A stretch of DNA of 64,000 bases, taken from contig NZ_CP036319.1 in the NCBI RefSeq assembly GCF_007752935.1, positions 4,754,501 through 4,818,500 on the forward strand, in the 5' to 3' direction. This stretch comes from Crateriforma conspicua. Its GTDB lineage: Bacteria > Planctomycetota > Planctomycetia > Pirellulales > Pirellulaceae. How positions within the stretch are numbered: position 1 is the first letter of the stretch; each line of letters opens with the position of its first letter. Positions 17,501 through 26,056 of the stretch are shown in pieces. Below the pieces are notes generated by a model. The model was not told the DNA's origin. It was given only the letters and a program-made list of their open reading frames with translations, and searched no databases. The position numbers and the translations under genes were made by a program.

Positions 17501-20500
17501 AACACCGATCCGGCGGAATACCGTGCACGGCGTTTGGCCCAGTGGGCCGTCAACGTCGTTGATTATCGTGATCCTGATTCGATCATGACGCCGTTCGTGT
17601 ACGACCGAAATCCGCTGGATGGCAATTGGAACGTCACTTACGACACCGACGGTGATGGCTATGCCGACATCGATTTCAACGGCAACACGGTGACCGGCAA
17701 CCAACCCGCCAGCCCGATGGTGTGGGGCGTCGAAAGCCCCGATCTTCTGTTCAGCGAATCTTTGGCGCTGCACGACATCCGTGTCCGCGACACCAAACAG
17801 GAAGGCGGCGGATCGGGATCTGACAAATCGGACACCCCGCCCGATCCCGATACCGACCAACTCCGAATCCCTCAAGGCTCGCTGTTCTTGGAACTGTTCA
17901 ACCCGCGTCAACGTGTTTTGAACAACAACGACCAACAACATGCCCCGGGATTGCCGATGGAGTTGTATCGGTACCAGGGCGGCCAATATCGACTGGAACT
18001 GGACAAGACGGTCACCACGCCATCGACCAACGGTGTGGTCGAGGTTCCGGTTTGGCGAATCGCCATCAGCGAACCCCACTACGACGGCGCCAATTCGCCG
18101 AACGACCGCGAAATTTCACCGCAGTACATTCGTGACCAGATTCAATCGGGCACACTGAACCTTGCCGACAGCTATTCCTTTGACCCTGGGACACCACGCA
18201 ACCCGATCGGCACGCAGTACAACGACGGAAACTCACAGCACACTCAGAATTTCCGACCGCTGGATGAACTGAACCAAGACATCCGTCGGTTGAATCTGGA
18301 ACGATTCATCTTTTTCACCGATTACAACAACGTGACCGAACTGGAAAACGTCACCCACGTCATGCCGTGGTTAACCGGTGACCCGAACCGTGTGGCCCGA
18401 GTGTTCTTCAATCGCAGCGGCAGCAACAACGCCCGCCTGCTGGGCGAACAATACCTGACGCTTGCACCGCGCCCGGTCACTTACCTGGGCAGCCAAGTGT
18501 CCAGTGGTGATGTCGCACCCGCGGGGAACAGCCCCCAGCGATTCGAAATCAGCAATGCCAATCCGGTCATCGGTCTGGCTCATTACAACTTTGACACGAC
18601 TCCGCTGAACACGCCCAACACCACCAGTCTGTCTCAGCCCGGTTTATCGCTGATCATGGGAGCGTTTGCTGAACCGCTTGGCTGGCAAGCCACGGCGCGC
18701 CCGGTGCACGGCATTGGTTTGAACATCAGCGAACCGCTGCCGACACCGACGGGTTACTATCCCGAACCAACGGCACAATACGATTCCAGCAACAGCACGG
18801 AATACCCATTGATCGATTCGTACATCGACTGGGATGACCCGATCAATGACCCGCCGCGTGACCAGCCGCTGGACCTGCTGCTGTCCAATGCCCCGGTGGG
18901 TGATTTGACTTTGGATTTGGCGACCAGCGCCAACCCGGCTGAACCGATGCTGGGCACGGTGAAAAACTATCGAACGGCTTTCTTGCAGCGTTTGGCCGAT
19001 CCGACACGTGCGTTTGATCGCGTGACGAATCCGTACATCACGATCGATCAAATGACTTTGGACTTGACCGTCTTCAGTGGTGAAGAAAGCGAATCCAACG
19101 TCGGTCCGCCGGCCGTGAATGGTAACGATGTGGACACTCGATACCTTGCAGGCAGCCGCCAACGTACCGGTGTTCCATCCAACGGAACGGGTTCCCATGT
19201 TTTGTTTAGCTACACGGTGAACGATCCGGCCACGCTGCCCATCGATACCACCGCATCGGCGTATTTCGCATTCGCCGATTCCAACGGCGATACCAATCCA
19301 GAAGGCCTGGACCACACGTTCAACTTCTTGAACCTGGCGTTCGGCGACGTTCGCGATCCGGCGAACAGCAACGGCGTGGTGGCGGACGATGTGACCGTGG
19401 TTGAAACCGGTGCGAACAGCAATCGCGGGCTGCCATTGACTCCGTTTGCGGTGCACGAATGGTTGAACCGCGACTTTGCGTCACCGATGGAAGTCATGAT
19501 GGTGCCGGCGTGTTCGCAAGGCCGGTTGTTCGAGGAATTCACTCTGAATGACGCTTCGGCAACCAACAGCCCGTACGATCCCAATGCATCATCGGATCCG
19601 CCGACGACCTTCCGTGCTCCGTTCGGGCATTTGCTGAACTTCTTCCAGTCGGACGAAACCGAAGACGATGCGTCGCAGGCCCTTCGCATCTTTGATTTCG
19701 TGGCCACGCCGCCGCGTTACCGCGGTGAAATCGAATTCATCAATCCGGAACGCGTCCCCTACGTGCCCAATCCCAATTCGACGTTCTTGCATGCCCGGAA
19801 AAAGCTGAGCGATTATCTGTTGCCACCGCACAACAAGATCTGGGATGGCCGCCGTCAGGGCCGTTTGAACATCAACACGATCGGCGAATACCCGGTGTGG
19901 ATGGGGTTGATGTTCAACCACCTGTCGTCAAGCGAACGGACACAAACGGCGCAAGGATCGACTCGCTATCAAGAGTTTTTGGAATCGCGACGCGGATACA
20001 CGCCCGCCGGCGGAAACGCATCGCGAATCGTCGATACGACGACGTTGCCGCCACAAATTCAGTCGCAACCCTACAACTTCGATCCCAATTCACTGACGGA
20101 AGATTCGCCGACACAATTCGCCGGCATCTTCCGCACCAGCCTGGATGCCGATTTGGCGCCGACCTTATCGGGCGGCAACGCGAACGCTCTTCGCAACCGA
20201 ACACCGGCCGAAGGCACCATCGCGCGAGCGGGGGAAACGTCGGACTTTGACCCGCTGTTCACCCCCGACGGCGCCGGCCCGGCCCACGCCGACCGCAGCC
20301 GCAGTTCGTTCATGGACCTGCATTCGCTGGTGCGGATTCCGAACTTGGTCAGCACCCAATCCCAGACCTTCATGGTGCGGATGACGATCGGCTATTTCGA
20401 AGTTGATAGCGCGACGTCCCAATTGGGCCAAGAATACAACGCCGACATCGGTCGCCAACGGCGTTACCGGGCGACCTATGTCATTGATCGATCGATCCCC

Positions 20501-20572
20501 GTCGGATTTGCCGGCCCGGGGACCGACATCAATGCCGCCAACACCGTGATCTATTCGCAGGTGGAGAAATGA
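14525..20572 (+). CDS. Giant GspK/PilX-like protein (2015 residues)
   Basis: A 2015-residue protein whose N-terminus (RRSGIILLVVLSMLAFLGILVVTYV) is the hydrophobic helix typical of GspK/PilX. Two internal segments match GspK signatures: LSARLNVN at about 579-584 and QGRLNINT at about 1778-1785, each in the setting GspK uses for its core domain. Between and around them are acidic calcium-loop-like motifs: DNDGDGVPD near 538, DDNANGSTDE near 898 and DTDGDGYAD near 1039. GspK is usually about 330 residues, so this is roughly six-fold larger. Start at ATG 14525 follows GGTGA at good spacing; ATG 14561 is an alternative. Its stop overlaps the next gene (ATGA). It should cap or extend the pseudopilus tip; that role is inferred. 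Confidence 0.75.
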   Translation: MNGPTLKRQTRNMTRSFQSRPVRPCGDDRRSGIILLVVLSMLAFLGILVVTYVTYTSSSRQSAFGIASREMRKTEPSEDFKDAVATLIRGTSDPLHPMYGEDLLSDLYGITDAVQTAVREIDQTGPFNESSVAADRPMHVGGGFVRIPLSFFQHDENGIRLGLDLTTTNPNDRLQTPLFGFYPDDHANNPNERINPRDSVFGVDDFFSGRVLTLASGPLAGNSFRIVRSIGWRPDAANDRSTRLSVYIALDPDLQVALSDGTELTVGDLFNFPNAANPDPYAVSALFYASTTPGWMSTRQYANAGAAGETGFRLIINGQPMNGGGVGFDGNNVDQDTTVSYADPAATYPISFQPRAVDSIRNRFDPNIPLRGPLEVKSSDQEFLDQATNNYRMVQGIDGDYDESYDAADFQNWFLSHTYVDGNGQRRIIPSFHRPALINYIVNQYDLSSASATELRTIVEAIRRATFRPLSFAQGQFSDANNNLLPNAINPQFNGGNTDPAFSTPLLVDRDAGSTGSIPQMIGLDQLVNALVNGPWDVDNDGDGVPDSIWVDFGLPTKTAPDGRLIKPLVAPLIEDLSARLNVNAHGTIDSPVDLSSSENEPWFDPTPRTSNNVNREIYRGIGFGPAEIVLPYGNVVHTDAQVLAGGTQYSNLLAGRYQNRLGIAPAWPYAYPGLQGNDLLDSLINRPRVGSRWLGAGTGLSADPFGRGGYGLSRSGRLFVAGSGTIVRNYDAGPPVRTQIDENIDDPYEMDPRGVLSGDNAYRTKDMVGLADQSLFSRMEQVSRLTGLPASAARTLTTVSTSLDVPAALPPEGSRSQGAPLALMEMLLQRLNSDGRISSETDLQNEQAYLDAILPRELKLGQKLDLNRPFGNGVDDAFGQLAADTVENGRGSRSGVDDNANGSTDEASEGNGVIDEPLEVYYEMRAYPNAGNANNTATYLSNVRPSGTNGIDGPTYNVTLETPRTLLARNIYVLMMAITGDGYDFPVADQGNTDPAEYRARRLAQWAVNVVDYRDPDSIMTPFVYDRNPLDGNWNVTYDTDGDGYADIDFNGNTVTGNQPASPMVWGVESPDLLFSESLALHDIRVRDTKQEGGGSGSDKSDTPPDPDTDQLRIPQGSLFLELFNPRQRVLNNNDQQHAPGLPMELYRYQGGQYRLELDKTVTTPSTNGVVEVPVWRIAISEPHYDGANSPNDREISPQYIRDQIQSGTLNLADSYSFDPGTPRNPIGTQYNDGNSQHTQNFRPLDELNQDIRRLNLERFIFFTDYNNVTELENVTHVMPWLTGDPNRVARVFFNRSGSNNARLLGEQYLTLAPRPVTYLGSQVSSGDVAPAGNSPQRFEISNANPVIGLAHYNFDTTPLNTPNTTSLSQPGLSLIMGAFAEPLGWQATARPVHGIGLNISEPLPTPTGYYPEPTAQYDSSNSTEYPLIDSYIDWDDPINDPPRDQPLDLLLSNAPVGDLTLDLATSANPAEPMLGTVKNYRTAFLQRLADPTRAFDRVTNPYITIDQMTLDLTVFSGEESESNVGPPAVNGNDVDTRYLAGSRQRTGVPSNGTGSHVLFSYTVNDPATLPIDTTASAYFAFADSNGDTNPEGLDHTFNFLNLAFGDVRDPANSNGVVADDVTVVETGANSNRGLPLTPFAVHEWLNRDFASPMEVMMVPACSQGRLFEEFTLNDASATNSPYDPNASSDPPTTFRAPFGHLLNFFQSDETEDDASQALRIFDFVATPPRYRGEIEFINPERVPYVPNPNSTFLHARKKLSDYLLPPHNKIWDGRRQGRLNINTIGEYPVWMGLMFNHLSSSERTQTAQGSTRYQEFLESRRGYTPAGGNASRIVDTTTLPPQIQSQPYNFDPNSLTEDSPTQFAGIFRTSLDADLAPTLSGGNANALRNRTPAEGTIARAGETSDFDPLFTPDGAGPAHADRSRSSFMDLHSLVRIPNLVSTQSQTFMVRMTIGYFEVDSATSQLGQEYNADIGRQRRYRATYVIDRSIPVGFAGPGTDINAANTVIYSQVEK

Positions 20573-22803
20573 GAGTGAACCGAAAATCGATCGCGGTCGG
20601 CTTTACGCTGGTCGAAATGATGGTCGCGATGGCGATCACGCTGTTGCTGATGGCCGCACTCGCCTCGTCGTTCGGCAAAGTCGGGCAACAGGTACGCGTC
20701 AGCCGTGCGCAAGTGGACCTTAGCAGCCGTGTCCGTGACGTGACCCGCCGCATGCGTGATGAACTGTCACGATGCACCGCCAACCCGGCGGCGACGGGCA
20801 GCGACAAGGGCGAAGGCTACCTGGTCTATTTCGACGGCCCGATCAGCAACATCACCGCAACGCTGATGGGCCGGGCCCCGGCCGAGGACAACGAGTACAC
20901 GTTGCAGGATTCGCGTTTCGGTGATTACGACGATTACCTGGCGTTCACCGCCAAAGCTCCCGAAGGATCTCCGTTCACCGGCAAAGTGCCGCGTTTTGTC
21001 CTGGACGCCAAGACGGCCGAAGCCAACGGCGTTGCCTACAACGCGGCGAACTTTCCCGGCGGCGTCGCCGGCGCACTGGATCCCGTGGTGATCACGTCAC
21101 AGTATGCGGAAATCATCTACTACGTCAGCCCGCAATATCAGACATCACTGGACACCGCAAACAACGGCCAATCCATCCACGTCTACGATACCGCCGCACA
21201 GCCGACGATCGTCGATCTGGACGGCAACGGCATCCCGGATCAAATGAAGCTGCACCGCCGCGTGTTGCTGATCCGCCCCGATTTGAATTTGAACGGTGTC
21301 ACAACGCTGGGGCCTGCATTGCCGCAATTCACCAGTGGCAACTACACCTATCTGCAACCGGATACATGGCCTTCGGATGCCAGCACCGGGTTGCCGGCAA
21401 TCAAGACACCGGGCGGCAACGGCCTGAACCAATCACAGGCGGCGCTGGCTTGGTTGATTGGGATGGGGCCGATTCACCAACAGTGCGACCTTTCGGTGGG
21501 TCGACGACTGATGCCCAATGGTGCGCCTAGTACAAGTAATGCTGGTAATTTCGTTTTCGCGAACTCGTTGGACGACTTGCAACAGCCCCACAACCGGTTT
21601 GCACACGTTCGTGTTCCACAGACGATTTTGGGCATCAGTCCGCCCAACGGAACCAATGGCTATACGTCGATGCCGCTGTTAGCTCTGGGCGGTGTCGCAC
21701 CGATCTTGGAAGCCGCCACCATCAACACACCCTCAGTGGCCCCTCCCTATGGAGGCGCACCTGGATTCGCGTTGCGAACAAGATTCGTGACGCCAACCTT
21801 TTTGAACGGATTTTTGAGACCGGAATTTATCCTTGGGCAAGATCTTTCGCACACCGATACGTTTGGCGATGGTTGGGGAATCGAGCGGGTCGGTGAAGAC
21901 GTCCTTCTGACCAACGTGCTTTCATTTGACGTTAAGGCGTTCGATCCTGGGGTCCAGACTTACGTCTCCCCTGGGCCTGACGGCCAATTCGGAGTCGCCG
22001 GAGTCGATGACGATCAAAACGGGACCGTTGATGACGGGCTTTCGATCAATCCGGCATTGATCAACGAAGAAGTCGGATTTGTCGGAAGCGACGACCATGC
22101 GGTCACGCCCAACGACCCGTCCTACTACGACGTGCTTTGGCGTTACGGCCAATGGTCGGGCTCTGGCACCATCGCGGGAAACCGCCAACCTCCCGCGCCG
22201 GGAGTAATGGGTGCTTTTGTTGATCTCGGATATGCAGTCCAAGCGGGAGGCGCGGTTCGCGGCAATGCGGGCTTGCTTTACGATGCGTTCAGCGGTGTTG
22301 CTCGGCCAGTGCTAAACCCGGCACTCATCCCCAACACCCGGTTCTCCGCTTACAACCAAAACGCTCGCTATGTGCCGCAATACGGCGACAATCTTCTGGC
22401 TTCGGGACGGATGATCACCAACGGCGGTCGCATTGTCCTATATCAACCGGCATTTGATACCTTCACCAGTGAATACGAAAGTGATGGGTATTTGCAATGG
22501 TCGCGCAGCGATCCCAACACGGGCGTTCATGACGGCACTTTATGGTGGCTGAATAATAACGATGGCAGCCCGCCCTCCACGTTGCCGGGAAATGCGGCTT
22601 CAGTGGACCCATCGACCAATGGGTTGGATGACGTCGCCGCGTCAACGGGTGGGAATTCGTTCGGAAGCGGCTCCATTGGCGAACGCGAAACGGCTCCACC
22701 GTTTGCGAGTGGATTGCCAGCGCTGAACATCGAAATCCGAGTGGAGAACACCCAGGTACGCGAGGTCGAACAATCGTCCGTCGCGAAGTACTTCGGAGAC
22801 TGA
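20569..22803 (+). CDS. Oversized GspJ/PilW-like pseudopilin
   Basis: A 744-residue prepilin-type protein. Leader ends IAVG before FTLVEMMVAMAITLLLMAALASSF, with Glu at +5, and is followed by SSRVRDVTRRMRDEL, the usual GspJ/PilW helix continuation. GspJ is normally about 200 residues. At about 479-490 is an acidic motif GVDDDQNGTVDDG, followed by GSDDHAVTPNDPSYYD, shared in pattern with neighbouring genes. It overlaps the end of the giant gene by four bases. The second half (about 21470-22800) differs in codon style by eye from the first half. It is part of the coupled pseudopilin block. Confidence 0.78.
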   Translation: MRVNRKSIAVGFTLVEMMVAMAITLLLMAALASSFGKVGQQVRVSRAQVDLSSRVRDVTRRMRDELSRCTANPAATGSDKGEGYLVYFDGPISNITATLMGRAPAEDNEYTLQDSRFGDYDDYLAFTAKAPEGSPFTGKVPRFVLDAKTAEANGVAYNAANFPGGVAGALDPVVITSQYAEIIYYVSPQYQTSLDTANNGQSIHVYDTAAQPTIVDLDGNGIPDQMKLHRRVLLIRPDLNLNGVTTLGPALPQFTSGNYTYLQPDTWPSDASTGLPAIKTPGGNGLNQSQAALAWLIGMGPIHQQCDLSVGRRLMPNGAPSTSNAGNFVFANSLDDLQQPHNRFAHVRVPQTILGISPPNGTNGYTSMPLLALGGVAPILEAATINTPSVAPPYGGAPGFALRTRFVTPTFLNGFLRPEFILGQDLSHTDTFGDGWGIERVGEDVLLTNVLSFDVKAFDPGVQTYVSPGPDGQFGVAGVDDDQNGTVDDGLSINPALINEEVGFVGSDDHAVTPNDPSYYDVLWRYGQWSGSGTIAGNRQPPAPGVMGAFVDLGYAVQAGGAVRGNAGLLYDAFSGVARPVLNPALIPNTRFSAYNQNARYVPQYGDNLLASGRMITNGGRIVLYQPAFDTFTSEYESDGYLQWSRSDPNTGVHDGTLWWLNNNDGSPPSTLPGNAASVDPSTNGLDDVAASTGGNSFGSGSIGERETAPPFASGLPALNIEIRVENTQVREVEQSSVAKYFGD

Positions 22804-22812
22804 GCCCGAGCG

Positions 22813-23307
22813 ATGGATCGCGAACACCACCAGACGGCGTCCCCATCGACGACGCCAATGCCCTTCATTGCCGCAGGGATGACGCTGGCTGTCCTGTTCG
22901 GCGTTCTACGAATCGGACAGTGCCTGCAATTCGGTGGCGAATTTCATTCCATCGATGCGCCCGGTTCCGGCACAACCTCATTGACCAGCGTTCACTTTGA
23001 TCCCGATGCCGATGCGTTGCTATGGATCGGCCCCGATTCGGCCGCTGGACAGCGACACTACGATGACGACCAGAATGGCGTCATCGACGACTCATCGGAA
23101 CTGGGCGCGATCCACAGTGATGACCGAATCATTACCAAGGATCATCCGGCTTTTGAAGCGGCATCGAATGACGGAATCAGCCGCGTGATGTTTGCCGGAG
23201 CCTTGGTATCCGCTGACTCGGACGCTGGCACCCCAATCATCCATTTTCGCGACGGCTTTGGCAACGATCGAGTTTGGTTCGCAAACCCGATTAGCAATTC
23301 GCTGTGA
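22813..23307 (+). CDS. Small membrane-anchored protein ending the pseudopilin operon
   Basis: A 164-residue protein of unknown function, ten bases after the GspJ-like gene. It has one hydrophobic segment near residues 16-34 (PFIAAGMTLAVLFGVLRIG) but no prepilin motif. Residues 84-89 read DDDQNG and continue VIDDSSELG, then SDDRIITKDHPAF. This is the same acidic pattern seen in the GspJ-like protein, which suggests a shared calcium-binding-like element or descent from a pseudopilin C-terminal segment. Position in the operon suggests a role with the same machine. I do not recognise a named family. Confidence 0.65.
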   Translation: MDREHHQTASPSTTPMPFIAAGMTLAVLFGVLRIGQCLQFGGEFHSIDAPGSGTTSLTSVHFDPDADALLWIGPDSAAGQRHYDDDQNGVIDDSSELGAIHSDDRIITKDHPAFEAASNDGISRVMFAGALVSADSDAGTPIIHFRDGFGNDRVWFANPISNSL

Positions 23308-23430
23308 CTAAGCCACAAGATCCGGTTAAGACAACGATTCGTCTAGGTTGACGTCGTCCTTCATCGCCCAGCCGGCAAATCAACCAAAAGCCATCCAGTT
23401 CCTCGACGGCATTGCAAGAGGGTGACTCGT

Positions 23431-24270
23431 TTAGCCGTTCTTGCGACGTCGATAACGGCGTGCGGCAAAAGCAGAAACCGCACCCAGTGCGATCAGGCTG
23501 CTCGGCTCTGGAACGGCGGTGACGGAGATATTGTCGATGGCCACAATATCTCCCAACCCTGAGGTTTGACCAGCAATACTGCCGTTCCATCGGAGGAAGA
23601 ACTGCTGCTGATCTGCGATCGGTGTAGGAGTAGAAATCAATGTGCTGAGCTGGGTTTCCTTCCATGAAGCGTCAGCGGTCAAATCCGACTCGAATTGAAC
23701 GCCAGTTGACGAGAAAGTCGACCCGTCGGCTGAAAACTCCAAATTTAACAAGGTCTGCCCCGACTGATTGTTGAAGTCAAAAACGGTGAAATCGACAAGA
23801 ATGCTGCTCAGGTCGTTACCGGTATTATTCAGTAAACGAAGCGCAAAAAAACCGGAATCAAATGTATCGGAGAACCTTGGCACCACCCCCAAAGAGGCAT
23901 CGTTCGTGTTGCTTCCACCAGTGATGAAATTGTAGATCCCATCATCGGTGATTCCGGCGCCGTAGCCATCGCCGCGGCTAAAAAAGTCCTCGTTTCCGGC
24001 AGGCATTCCGCCTTCGAAGGGGACTTCAAGGGTCAGAAAAGAGTCTTCAAAAAGCTTGGCGCTCCAATCATAAGAGTCAAGCCGCCCGTCGTTCGCTCCT
24101 GAAATGATTCCCTGTCCATCTACGCCCGCGTCAGCCGGTGCGAACCCGTTTCCGGCGAAGCCTTCAAAATCAATCGTTTTGGTTTGACCGATCGCATCAA
24201 GGGTGACATCGGCCGACGCAGTTCCGAACAAGCAACCGGCGGCCAAGACCGCAGTGAACAAACGCTTCAT
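23431..24270 (-). CDS. Secreted PEP-CTERM sorting-domain protein
   Basis: A 279-residue exported protein. It begins with a signal peptide (MKRLFTAVLAAGCLFGTASA) and ends with a PEP-CTERM signal: VPEPSS, a hydrophobic helix, and the basic tail RRYRRRKNG. The body is a beta-rich, Asn/Asp/Ser-rich domain of the type common in planctomycete PEP-CTERM proteins. Such proteins are processed by an exosortase and often end up in the envelope or matrix; no exosortase gene is in the window. I start at ATG 24270 because the signal peptide begins there; the frame stays open to 24468. It points towards the pseudopilin operon, with about 120 bases between the stops. Confidence 0.85.
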   Translation of the reverse strand: MKRLFTAVLAAGCLFGTASADVTLDAIGQTKTIDFEGFAGNGFAPADAGVDGQGIISGANDGRLDSYDWSAKLFEDSFLTLEVPFEGGMPAGNEDFFSRGDGYGAGITDDGIYNFITGGSNTNDASLGVVPRFSDTFDSGFFALRLLNNTGNDLSSILVDFTVFDFNNQSGQTLLNLEFSADGSTFSSTGVQFESDLTADASWKETQLSTLISTPTPIADQQQFFLRWNGSIAGQTSGLGDIVAIDNISVTAVPEPSSLIALGAVSAFAARRYRRRKNG

Positions 24271-24329
24271 GGTGATCGAATCAGCGGAAAAGAGGATGGG
24301 GCAACCGTGGTCGGTCGCATTCATTGCAG

Positions 24330-24358
24330 AGGTTAGGGACCCTCTGATGGTACTCCAA
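24330..24358 (-). promoter_or_regulatory. Candidate promoter for the PEP-CTERM gene
   Basis: On the minus strand TTGGAG (24358-24353) and TAACCT (24335-24330) are separated by 17 bases, about 60 bases before the PEP-CTERM start. Both boxes deviate from consensus, so this is a spacing-based guess. The rest of the divergent gap 24271-24612 shows only a weak GGGG/CCCC inverted repeat near 24379-24399. Confidence 0.3.
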
Positions 24359-24612
24359 TGAGTGAAGCTGGGCAAACTTCGGGGGCCACCTCGGACCCCA
24401 AAATTTACGTGTGCATTTGATGAAGACCGACCGTCACCAGAAAACGGGACGTCGCGGATCACCGGCATCCGGCGGTCCGTCTGGCTGATCCGCTATTTTG
24501 GTGGGGAACGCTGCGTTTTGGGGTGACGACTCAGCGATCGTTGCCTGACTTTTCAACCCGGTCCGCGCCCGCCGGTCGCCGACCTAGCCACTCTTATCTT
24601 CTAACCCGGGTG

Positions 24613-25746
24613 ATGCTCACCATGCGGTCTTCCATCCTGACCTCGGCATTGACCCCTTGGGTCCTGGTTTTCATGGCGTCGGTGCCGCTGGTGACTGCGG
24701 AAGCGTCCGAGCCGACGACGGCCGACTTGCCACCCGTGCTGTTGCAAATGATTCGCGATGATGCCGTGCACGAGGACCTGGAGTTAACCAGCGACCAGAA
24801 ACGCAGCCTGTTTAGCGTGGTCAAAGGCATCGACGCACAGTGGTTCCCGCAGCTGAACCTGATCACCACCGGAAACACCAAGCCGGAGCCGTATCAAGAG
24901 ACGGTCAAGGATTTGACGGCAAAGCTTCAACGCGAATTGAAGTCGATCCTGAACACGTCTCAGTTCGATCGGCTGATGCAGTTGCGGCGACAAGCACTGG
25001 GAACGCGGATGGTGTTGCTGGACGATGTCCGCCAGGGCCTGGAACTGACTTCGTCGCAGATCCAACGTTTCACCGATGCTTTTGCCAAAACTGAATCGGA
25101 GAGCCAGCGGATCACTGCCAAGTTGAAAAAGCAAGAACTGGAGGCCGGTGAAGCGGCCCGACAAGTCGCCAAGTTACAGCAGACCGAACGCGAAACGGTG
25201 GTCGGCGCTCTGACCGACACCCAGCGTGGGCGGCTGGGTTCATTGACCGGCCCGGCATTTGACTTTTCGCGAGTCCGTCGAAAACTGCCCTTTGCACCGG
25301 AGATTCAAAATGCCGGCGTGACATGGATCCAAGGCGAACCCGTCCGCCTGGCCGACCTGCGAGGCAAAGTGGTGGTTGTCCACTTTTATGCATTTCAGTG
25401 CATCAACTGCATTCGCAATCTGCCGCACTACACCGCTTGGTATTCCGATTATGCGGACGATGATTTGGTGGTGTTGGGTATCCAGCGACCTGAAACCTCC
25501 GCCGAACGAGACGGCAACAAGGTCGCGTCGGCGGCGAAACGCGAAGGCATCCGATATCCAATTCTCTTGGATTTGGAATCCTCCAATTGGAATGCCTGGG
25601 GCAATCGGATTTGGCCATCGGTCTATTTGATTGACAAGGACGGCTTTCTGCGACGGTCTTGGTATGGCGAAATGAACTGGCAGGGCAACGAGGGTGAAAA
25701 GGACATGCGGTCGACACTGGAGATGCTGTTGGCCGAAGACGGCTGA
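24613..25746 (+). CDS. Secreted TlpA/redoxin-like thioredoxin-fold protein
   Basis: A 377-residue exported protein. After a signal peptide (about 1-32) comes an alpha-helical half with two LELTS.Q segments, similar in style to Spy/CpxP-type LTxxQ helices. It is followed by a thioredoxin-like domain from about 240. The redox centre is CINC (Cys263 and Cys266) in the context FQCINCIRNLP, as in DipZ/TlpA-type proteins, and a cis-Pro region IWPSVYLID follows. It probably acts in the periplasm as a thiol-disulfide oxidoreductase; the partner is unknown. ATG 24622 is an alternative start that would still leave a signal peptide. It stands divergent from the PEP-CTERM gene. Confidence 0.8.
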   Translation: MLTMRSSILTSALTPWVLVFMASVPLVTAEASEPTTADLPPVLLQMIRDDAVHEDLELTSDQKRSLFSVVKGIDAQWFPQLNLITTGNTKPEPYQETVKDLTAKLQRELKSILNTSQFDRLMQLRRQALGTRMVLLDDVRQGLELTSSQIQRFTDAFAKTESESQRITAKLKKQELEAGEAARQVAKLQQTERETVVGALTDTQRGRLGSLTGPAFDFSRVRRKLPFAPEIQNAGVTWIQGEPVRLADLRGKVVVVHFYAFQCINCIRNLPHYTAWYSDYADDDLVVLGIQRPETSAERDGNKVASAAKREGIRYPILLDLESSNWNAWGNRIWPSVYLIDKDGFLRRSWYGEMNWQGNEGEKDMRSTLEMLLAEDG

Positions 25747-26056
25747 TGTTTGCCGACGCCGTCGGAACGGATCGCGTGATCGGTGCGATCGTCACAGACC
25801 GAAATTCTTCGCAACGGGTGCTTTTTCTTCGTCCTGGTGGTCGATGTTAGTTTCAGACCCGATCGCCTCCCTGAGGTCGGGTCGTTCACACGTGTCGCAC
25901 GGCACCACGAACCGGTCACCGACCCACACTCCCAACGGAACCGATTCACCGCCGCCGTGTCGGTCGTATGACGTCGCTTTTCTCGCGTCATCCGGCCTAC
26001 GCGGCGTCACGTCGATCAACGTGAACGACCTGGCCGCCTTACGTGGTACCCGATTC
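25747..26056 (+). other. Intergenic gap before the sigma factor
   Basis: About 310 bases between the redoxin and the sigma factor. The sigma-factor frame stays open through all of it, but the translation is not family-like and I do not annotate it as coding. I saw no clear promoter boxes or terminator. Confidence 0.4.

Noticed and set aside
25694-26056. Upstream extension of the sigma factor
   Set aside because: Overlaps the end of the redoxin gene and is not like region 1.1 of sigma factors.
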